This document shows, in pieces, positions 58,337-64,000 of a stretch of DNA of 64,000 bases. The position numbers and the translations under genes were made by a program. The DNA is from Actinoplanes sichuanensis (GTDB lineage: Bacteria > Actinomycetota > Actinomycetes > Mycobacteriales > Micromonosporaceae): the NCBI RefSeq assembly GCF_033097365.1, contig NZ_AP028461.1, positions 11,559,501-11,623,500 of the forward strand, given 5' to 3'. Each line of letters opens with the position of its first letter. The first letter of the stretch is position 1. The notes below the pieces were generated by a model, which was not told the DNA's origin, did not search any database, and saw nothing but the letters and a program-made list of their open reading frames with translations.

Positions 58337-59647
58337 GTGCCCATTTCCGGCTTTCCCGAGTGGCTGCCGCCCCAGCGCATCATCGAGCAGCAGGTGCTCG
58401 ACAAGATCAGATCCACATTCGAGCTGTACGGCTACGCCTCCCTGGAGACGCGCGCCGTCGAACCGCTGGACACCCTGCTCAGCAAGGGCGAGACCTCCAA
58501 GGAGGTCTACCTGTTGCACCGCCTGCAGGAGGAGGAGAACGCCAAGCGCGAGGACCAGTTGGGCCTCCACTTCGACCTGACGGTGCCGTTCGCGCGGTTC
58601 GTCACGGAGAACAACGGCAGGCTGCAGTTCCCGTTCAAGCGCTACCAGATCCAGAAGGTGTGGCGTGGTGAGCGCCCGCAGGAGGGTCGTTACCGGGAGT
58701 TCCTGCAGGCCGACATCGACGTGGTGAACCGGGACACCCTGCCGTTCCACTTCGACACCGAGATGCCGCTGGTGATCGGCGACGTCTTCAAGTCACTGCC
58801 CATTCCGGACGCGACGATCCTGGTCAACAACCGCAAGGTCTGCGAGGGCTTCTACCGGGGCCTCGGCCTGGCCGACACGGCGCAGGTGCTGCGTACGGTC
58901 GACAAGCTCGACAAGATCGGCCCGGAGAAGGTGGCGGCGGCCCTGGTCGAGACGGCCGGCGCCACCGACGCGCAGGCCGCGGCCTGTCTGGCGCTGGCGG
59001 AGATCTCGGCGACCGACGGCTCGTTCGCCGACCGGGTCCGGGCGCTGGGGGTCACCGACCCGCTGCTGGACGAGGGCCTGGCCGAGTTGCTCCAGGTCGT
59101 CGAGACGGCCAACGAGCACGCGCCGGGCCTGGTCCGGGCCGAGCTGAAGATCGCCCGTGGGCTCGACTACTACACCGGCACGGTGTACGAGACGATGCTC
59201 CAGGGGTACGAGCGGTTCGGCTCGATCACCTCCGGGGGCCGGTACGACAACCTGGCCTCGGTCGGTAACACGAGGTTCCCCGGCGTCGGCATCTCGATCG
59301 GGGTGTCCCGGCTGCTCGGCCTGCTCTTCGGGCAGGACGCGCTGACCGTCTCCCGGTCGGTGCCGACCTGTGTGGTGATCGCCCTGGCCAGTGACGACAA
59401 GCGGGTCGAGTGCGACCGGATCGCGTCGTCGCTGCGCCGGCGGGGGATCGCGACCGAGGTGGCGCCGACGGCGGCGAAGTTCGGCAAGCAGATCCAGTAC
59501 GCCGACCGTCGGGGCATCCCGTTCGTCTGGTTCCCGGGGGAGCCGGACACGGTGAAGGACATCCGCTCCGGTGAGCAGGTGGAGGCGGACGCGGCGACCT
59601 GGCAGCCGCCGACCGCCGACCTCTACCCGAACGTGTCGGCGCGCTGA
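58337..59647 (+). CDS. hisS: Histidyl-tRNA synthetase
   Basis: 436 residues. Class II motifs: motif 1 region RIIEQQVLDKIRSTFELYGY, motif 2 YQIQKVWRGERPQEGRYREF, histidine-specific motifs KIARGLDYYTGTVYE and SGGRYDNLA, and motif 3 GVGISIGVSRLLGLLF. An anticodon-binding domain ends the protein. It belongs to the group with a slightly longer insert than E. coli HisS. GTG start after GTAGGAGAG. Confidence 0.97.
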   Translation: MPISGFPEWLPPQRIIEQQVLDKIRSTFELYGYASLETRAVEPLDTLLSKGETSKEVYLLHRLQEEENAKREDQLGLHFDLTVPFARFVTENNGRLQFPFKRYQIQKVWRGERPQEGRYREFLQADIDVVNRDTLPFHFDTEMPLVIGDVFKSLPIPDATILVNNRKVCEGFYRGLGLADTAQVLRTVDKLDKIGPEKVAAALVETAGATDAQAAACLALAEISATDGSFADRVRALGVTDPLLDEGLAELLQVVETANEHAPGLVRAELKIARGLDYYTGTVYETMLQGYERFGSITSGGRYDNLASVGNTRFPGVGISIGVSRLLGLLFGQDALTVSRSVPTCVVIALASDDKRVECDRIASSLRRRGIATEVAPTAAKFGKQIQYADRRGIPFVWFPGEPDTVKDIRSGEQVEADAATWQPPTADLYPNVSAR

Positions 59648-59672
59648 CGCTACGTGAGGATGGTCCGGCGGT

Positions 59673-59678
59673 TACCGT
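59673..59678 (+). promoter_or_regulatory. -10 hexamer of the acyl-ACP desaturase gene
   Basis: TACCGT, 6 nt before the ATG at 59685. Confidence 0.55.
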
Positions 59679-59684
59679 GAGCGG

Positions 59685-60614
59685 ATGCCGCTGGACCAGA
59701 CCGCGCTGCTGATCGAGTTGGAGCCCGTCGTCGCGACCAACCTCGACCGGCACCTGGCGCTCGCCAAGGAGTGGTTCCCGCACGAGTACGTGCCGTGGAG
59801 CGAGGGGCGTACCTTCGACGGGCTGCTCGACGGCGAGCCGTGGCGGCCGGACGACTCGAAGCTGCCGGACGTGGCGCGGACCGCGCTGATCGTCAACCTG
59901 CTGACCGAGGACAACCTGCCCTCCTACCACCACGAGATCGCCACGCTCTTCGGGCGGGACGGCGCCTGGGGTACCTGGGTGCACCGGTGGACCGCGGAGG
60001 AGGGCCGGCACGGCATCGCGATCCGTGACTATCTGACCGTCACCCGCGGGGTGGACCCGGTCGAGCTGGAGCGGGCCCGGATGGACCACATGCAGTCCGG
60101 GTATGTGAACGTCAACGGCCACGAGATCATGCACTCTCTCGCCTACGTGGCGTTCCAGGAGTTGGCCACCCGGATCTCGCACCGCAACACCGGCAAGGCG
60201 ACCGGCGACCCGATCGCCGAGCAGCTGCTGGCCCGGGTCGCGGCCGACGAGAACCTGCACATGGTCTTCTATCGCAACCTGCTGGCGGCGGCCTTCGAGC
60301 TGGCGCCGGACCAGGCGATGCGGGCGGTCGCGAACGTCACGGCGAACTTCCAGATGCCGGGGGCGAACATCGCCGGCTTCGGCCGCAAGGCGGTGCTGAT
60401 CGCGCTGGCCGGCATCTACGACCTGCGCCAGCACCGGGACGAGGTGCTCCAGCCGGTGCTGCGCCAGTGGAACGTCTGGGACCGGACCGATCTGCGCGGT
60501 GACGGCGAGCGGGCGCGGGAGGAACTGGCCGCGCAGATGAGCGAGCTGGAGACGCAGGCGGTCCGGTTCGAGGAGAAGCGCGAGGCCCGGCGGAAACGGC
60601 TTGGGGAAAGCTGA
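59685..60614 (+). CDS. Acyl-ACP desaturase (ferritin-like diiron, FA_desaturase_2)
   Basis: 309 residues, soluble helical bundle. Iron-binding motifs: LLTEDNLPSYHHEI, WTAEEGRHGIAI (EExxRH type), AFQELATRISHRNTG and AADENLHMVFYRN, the second ExxH. This is the plant stearoyl-ACP desaturase family, represented in mycobacteria by DesA1/DesA2. It would introduce a double bond into an acyl-ACP using O2 and ferredoxin. Leaderless promoter in front; 54 bp to the cyanophycinase gene. Confidence 0.93.
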   Translation: MPLDQTALLIELEPVVATNLDRHLALAKEWFPHEYVPWSEGRTFDGLLDGEPWRPDDSKLPDVARTALIVNLLTEDNLPSYHHEIATLFGRDGAWGTWVHRWTAEEGRHGIAIRDYLTVTRGVDPVELERARMDHMQSGYVNVNGHEIMHSLAYVAFQELATRISHRNTGKATGDPIAEQLLARVAADENLHMVFYRNLLAAAFELAPDQAMRAVANVTANFQMPGANIAGFGRKAVLIALAGIYDLRQHRDEVLQPVLRQWNVWDRTDLRGDGERAREELAAQMSELETQAVRFEEKREARRKRLGES

Positions 60615-60668
60615 GCCGCATTCGGATTGGCCGGATGTTTCGGTTTTGTTCCGATTAACCTCAGCAGT

Positions 60669-61475
60669 GTGGAGGGGAACAGCCGGCTGTTGATCATGGG
60701 TGGGGCTGCCGGTCCCGCCCTGCTGGGCCGGTTCGTCGAGCTGGCCGGGGCGGCCGCGGCCCGGATCGTGGTCATCGCGACGGCCAGTGAATCGCCGGCG
60801 ACGACGGCCGACGCGTACCGCGAAAGGTTCGCCGATCTCGGTGCCGGTGCGGTCCGCGCCCTGCCTCTCGCCTGCCGTGCCGACGCGAACAGCGCCGAGG
60901 CCGAGGCCGCGTTGCGCGACGCCACCGGCGTCTTCTTCACCGGCGGCGATCAGGAGCGCATCATCACCGTCCTGGGCGGCACCGCCGTCGACACGCTGCT
61001 GCACGCGCTCGTCGCCGAGGGCCGGGTGATCCTGGCCGGGACGAGCGCGGGCGCCGCGATGATGTCGGCCACCATGATCACTGGCGGAGACCGTCCCGGG
61101 GTGGCCGCGGACAGCGTGCGCACCGGCCCCGGGCTGGAATTCCTGCCGTGCGTGCTGATCGATCAGCACTTCGCCGAGCGGGGCCGACTCAACCGGCTGC
61201 TCAGCGCGGTCGCCTGCTACCCCCATGAGCTGGGTGTGGGCATCGACGAGGACACCGCCATCCTGACCGGGGGCGACAGTTTCGAGGTCCTCGGCAGCGG
61301 GGCGGTGACGGTGGTCGACGCCGGAACCGCCACCGACATCCGGGTTCCGCCGTCCGGGCCGATCGCGCTCGCCGGAGCCCGGATCCATGTGCTGCCGGCC
61401 GGCTGCACCTTTCACCTCACGGGCCGCCGACCCGTCACCGGCCCGCCTTCCCCAGAACGGGAACGAGCCGCATGA
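60669..61475 (+). CDS. cphB: Cyanophycinase
   Basis: 268 residues, S51 serine peptidase. The nucleophile S126 lies in ILAGTSAGAAMM; FFTGGDQERI and LIDQHFAERGRLNRLL are family signatures. It degrades cyanophycin, the Asp-Arg storage polymer, to beta-Asp-Arg dipeptides. No signal peptide, so it is the intracellular type. The GTG at 60669 lacks a ribosome site; a TAACCT hexamer at 60655-60660 suggests near-leaderless transcription. Its stop overlaps the cphA ATG (ATGA), so synthesis and breakdown enzymes are translated from one mRNA. Confidence 0.95.
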   Translation: MEGNSRLLIMGGAAGPALLGRFVELAGAAAARIVVIATASESPATTADAYRERFADLGAGAVRALPLACRADANSAEAEAALRDATGVFFTGGDQERIITVLGGTAVDTLLHALVAEGRVILAGTSAGAAMMSATMITGGDRPGVAADSVRTGPGLEFLPCVLIDQHFAERGRLNRLLSAVACYPHELGVGIDEDTAILTGGDSFEVLGSGAVTVVDAGTATDIRVPPSGPIALAGARIHVLPAGCTFHLTGRRPVTGPPSPERERAA

Positions 61476-64000
61476 AGATCGAAAGCCTGCGCCGTCTGCG
61501 CGGCCCCAACGTCTACCTCTCCCGGCCCGCCGTGGTGGCCCGGCTCCTCCTCGGCGACCTGACCGGGGTGGAGACCACCGACGTCACCGGGTTCACCGAG
61601 CGGCTGCTCCGGGCCGTGCCGGGCCTGGCCGAGCACCACTGCGCGGCGGGCACACCGGGCGGGTTCGTCAGCCGGCTGCGTGGTGGCACCTACTTCGGGC
61701 ACGTCACCGAACACGTCGCCATCGAACTCTCCCAGCTGATCGGCCGGGAGGTCGGCTTCGGCCGAACGGTCGGCACCGGGGAGACCGGCACCTACGACGT
61801 GATCATGGAGTGCCCGGTCGACGAGTCGCCCGAGTCGTCGGTGCCCGGTGAGCTGTTCCGGGCCGCGATCGACCTGGTCCTCGAGGTGCACGGGGGTGCC
61901 GGCCCGTCCGCCGCCGTGCTGTCGGAGCGGCTCACCGGCCTCGCCGAATTGGCCGAACGCGAGGCCACCGGGCCCAGCACGCGGTCGATCATCGCGGCCG
62001 CCCGGCGCCGCGGCATCCCGGTGGAACGGTTCGACGACCTCAGCCTGCTCCGACTCGGCTGGGGGCACCGGCGTCGGCTCGCGTGGGCCGCGATGACCGA
62101 CCGGACCAGCGCGGTCGGCGTGGACATCGCCGGGGACAAGCACGTCACCCGGCGGCTGCTCGACGAGGCGGGCGTTCCGGTCGCCCCGGGCGGTGCGGCC
62201 GCCACCGTCCAGGACGCCCTGCGGCTGTTCGGCGAGCTGACCGCGCCGGTGGTGGTGAAGCCTCGGCACGGCCGCCAGGGGCGGGACGTGGCCCTGCACC
62301 TGAACACCGCAGAGGAGGTGGCCGAGGCGTTCGCCGCGATCGGTGGTGAGGCGGTGGTCGAGCAGCAGCTCGACGGCCGTGACTACCGGGTGCTGGTGGT
62401 CTCCGGCGAGGTGGTGGCGGCCGCCGAACGGGTCGCCGCGCATGTCCTCGGCGACGGCACGGCCACCGTCGCCGAGCTGGTCGAGCGGGTCAACGCCGAC
62501 CCGCGGCGCGGCCCCGGGCACTCCCGGGTGCTGACCCGGATCGACCTGGACGAGACCACCGACCGGGTGCTGCGCCGCGCCGGGCTGACCCCGGAGTCGG
62601 TGCCCGACGAGGGCGGTACGGTCTGGCTGCGCGACACCGCGAACCTCTCGACCGGCGGTACCAGCCGGGACGTCACCGATCAGGTGCACCCGGACGTGAC
62701 CCGGCTCTGCCAGCGGATCGTCGCACTGACCGGCCTGGACATCGCCGGCATCGACCTGCGGCTGCCGGACATCGGCGCTCCGCTCCAGCCCGGTGGCGAG
62801 CCGGTCACCGCCGGAGTGATCGAGGTCAACGCGGTCCCCGGCCTGCGCATGCACCTGGCGCCGGCGCACGGCCGACCCCGGGACGTGGGCGACGCGATCG
62901 TGCGGGCGATGTTCCCGAGCGGGTCGGACGGCCGGATCCCGGCGGTCGCGGTCACCGGGACCAACGGCAAGACCACCGTCACCCGGCTGATCGCCCACCT
63001 GCTCGCGGGCAGCGGCATGCGGGCCGGCGTGACCAGCACCGACGGGGTGGTCATCGACGGGCGCACGGTCCAGGTGGCCGACGCCACCGGGCCGAGGTCG
63101 GCGCAGATGGTGCTCGGCGACCCGCACGTCGAGGTGGCGGTGCTGGAGACGGCCCGTGGCGGCCTGTTGCGGCGCGGGCTCGGCTACGACTGGTCGGACG
63201 TCGGGGTGATCACCAACATCACCGCCGACCACCTGGGCCAGGACGGGCTGGACTCCGTCGAGGATCTGGCGCACGTCAAGGCGGTGGTGGCCGAGCGGGT
63301 CCGGGACGGCGGGACGCTGGTCCTCAACGCCGACGACCCGTGGGTGCGGAGCCTGGCCGACCGGCCTCGGGTGCGGGCCGACCGCAAGCGCCTGGTCTGG
63401 TTCTCCCTCGACACCGAGAGCCCGGTGCTGACCGAGCACCTGGCCCGCGGCGGGGCGGCCTACGTGCTGCACGACGGCTGGCTGGTGCAGGCGACCGGGG
63501 CGCGGCGGACACCTCTGCTCCGGCTGGCCGAGGTGCCCGGGGCGTACGGCGGAGCGGCCCTGCACGTCGCGGCGAACACGCTGGCCGCCATCGCCGCCGC
63601 CCGGGCCCTCGGCGCCCGGCCGGAGAGCCTGGCCGACCGGCTCGCCGAGTTCGACCCGGCGGTGGCCAACCCGGGCCGGGGCACCCTGTTCCGGCTCGGT
63701 GACGTGTCGGTGTTCGTGGACTACGCCCACAACCCGGCGGCGCTGGCCACCACGCTGCGCACCCTGCACCGGCTGTGGGGTCCGGAGCGCTGCGTGGCCG
63801 CCGTCACGCTGCCCGGCGACCGGCGCGACGACCTGCTGGCCGCGTCGGCCCAGGTGCTCGCGGACGGCCTGACCCGGGTGGTGCTCTACGAGGACACCGA
63901 TCCGCGCGGCCGGCCGGTCGGCGAGGTGTCCGGGTTGGTGGAGAGGGAGATGCGGGCCCGTCGTCCGCAGCTCACCGCGGTACGGGCGGACGGCTACCGG
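61472..64000 (+). CDS. cphA: Cyanophycin synthetase (3' end beyond the window)
   Basis: 843 residues are visible; typical enzymes are about 870-900, so little is missing. The N-terminal domain starts SLRRLRGPNVYLSRPAVV and includes GGTYFGHVTEHVAIELSQLI. An ATP-grasp domain follows (VVVKPRHGRQGRDVALHL; metal-binding end AGVIEVNAVPGLRMHLAP). A Mur-ligase-like domain begins near 490 with the P-loop GTNGKTT (496-502) and VLETARGGLLRRGLGY. It adds Asp to the backbone (ATP-grasp) and Arg to the side chain (Mur-ligase domain). Coupled to cphB. Confidence 0.97.
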   Translation, partial: MKIESLRRLRGPNVYLSRPAVVARLLLGDLTGVETTDVTGFTERLLRAVPGLAEHHCAAGTPGGFVSRLRGGTYFGHVTEHVAIELSQLIGREVGFGRTVGTGETGTYDVIMECPVDESPESSVPGELFRAAIDLVLEVHGGAGPSAAVLSERLTGLAELAEREATGPSTRSIIAAARRRGIPVERFDDLSLLRLGWGHRRRLAWAAMTDRTSAVGVDIAGDKHVTRRLLDEAGVPVAPGGAAATVQDALRLFGELTAPVVVKPRHGRQGRDVALHLNTAEEVAEAFAAIGGEAVVEQQLDGRDYRVLVVSGEVVAAAERVAAHVLGDGTATVAELVERVNADPRRGPGHSRVLTRIDLDETTDRVLRRAGLTPESVPDEGGTVWLRDTANLSTGGTSRDVTDQVHPDVTRLCQRIVALTGLDIAGIDLRLPDIGAPLQPGGEPVTAGVIEVNAVPGLRMHLAPAHGRPRDVGDAIVRAMFPSGSDGRIPAVAVTGTNGKTTVTRLIAHLLAGSGMRAGVTSTDGVVIDGRTVQVADATGPRSAQMVLGDPHVEVAVLETARGGLLRRGLGYDWSDVGVITNITADHLGQDGLDSVEDLAHVKAVVAERVRDGGTLVLNADDPWVRSLADRPRVRADRKRLVWFSLDTESPVLTEHLARGGAAYVLHDGWLVQATGARRTPLLRLAEVPGAYGGAALHVAANTLAAIAAARALGARPESLADRLAEFDPAVANPGRGTLFRLGDVSVFVDYAHNPAALATTLRTLHRLWGPERCVAAVTLPGDRRDDLLAASAQVLADGLTRVVLYEDTDPRGRPVGEVSGLVEREMRARRPQLTAVRADGYR

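Noticed and set aside
1..64000. tRNA, rRNA, CRISPR arrays, insertion sequences, integrase/attachment sites and secondary-metabolite megasynthases.
   Set aside because: None seen. Several GTTCGA-like strings occur but lie in coding sequence with no cloverleaf; tandem repeats present have no spacer pattern.

Overview
The window is about 70% G+C chromosomal DNA from a filamentous actinobacterium, most likely a member of the Micromonosporaceae close to Actinoplanes. The evidence is the base composition and codon use, an F420-type oxidoreductase, the phosphatidylinositol mannoside genes pgsA-patA-pimA, a single bifunctional Rel next to apt and yajC-secD-secF, frequent GTG starts and many leaderless genes. 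No rRNA, tRNA, CRISPR array, insertion sequence, prophage or origin was found. The last gene runs off the right edge and the first off the left edge.

Layout. 1-9.5 kb is accessory and regulatory: the end of a NarL-type two-component system, an FAD monooxygenase divergent from an AraC regulator, a 43-bp tandem repeat, a VOC protein, a decayed HXXEE membrane-protein gene, a methyltransferase, a large ATPase-LuxR regulator and a metallo-beta-lactamase-fold hydrolase. 9.5-17.3 kb is a minus-strand run: a 41-residue membrane protein, an F420-type oxidoreductase, RecQ, an LCP ligase, an Hsp90 protein and a TPR protein whose start overlaps the Hsp90 stop. 17.4-25 kb holds a family 3 glycosidase, a GNAT protein, a lipoprotein, an envelope cluster (DUF1206, MscS, holin-X-like, DUF3618, DUF4235), a cold-shock gene and an aldo/keto reductase. 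25-32.7 kb holds a Tam-like methyltransferase with an adenosine-deaminase-like gene, a secreted zincin-like protein whose catalytic Glu is Gln, a two-component system and an ADP-ribosylglycohydrolase.

32.7-64 kb is the conserved actinobacterial core: thrS, HIT, pgsA-patA-pimA, pdxS/pdxT, yebC, ruvCAB behind an SOS box, yajC-secD-secF, apt, rel, two membrane-anchored cyclophilins, a glyoxalase-II-like gene and hisS. It is interrupted by a tetR/FAD-monooxygenase pair with a perfect shared operator, by an EF-G-like GTPase and by a low-G+C Uma2 gene. It ends with an acyl-ACP desaturase and a cyanophycinase-cyanophycin synthetase operon.

Cross-cutting observations. At least fourteen genes show a TANNNT hexamer 6-7 nt (9 nt in one case) before the start codon, which points to leaderless transcription and fixes several starts. 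Four separate short tandem duplications occur, two of them straddling a stop codon. Two enzymes appear to have lost catalytic residues: the HQxxH zincin-like protein, and one of the twin cyclophilins, which lacks the catalytic Arg and Gln. No complete new multi-gene defence or biosynthetic system is evident. The strongest candidates for something undescribed are the Hsp90-TPR pair, the zincin-like secreted protein with its neighbouring two-component and ADP-ribosylglycohydrolase genes, and the cyclophilin pair.
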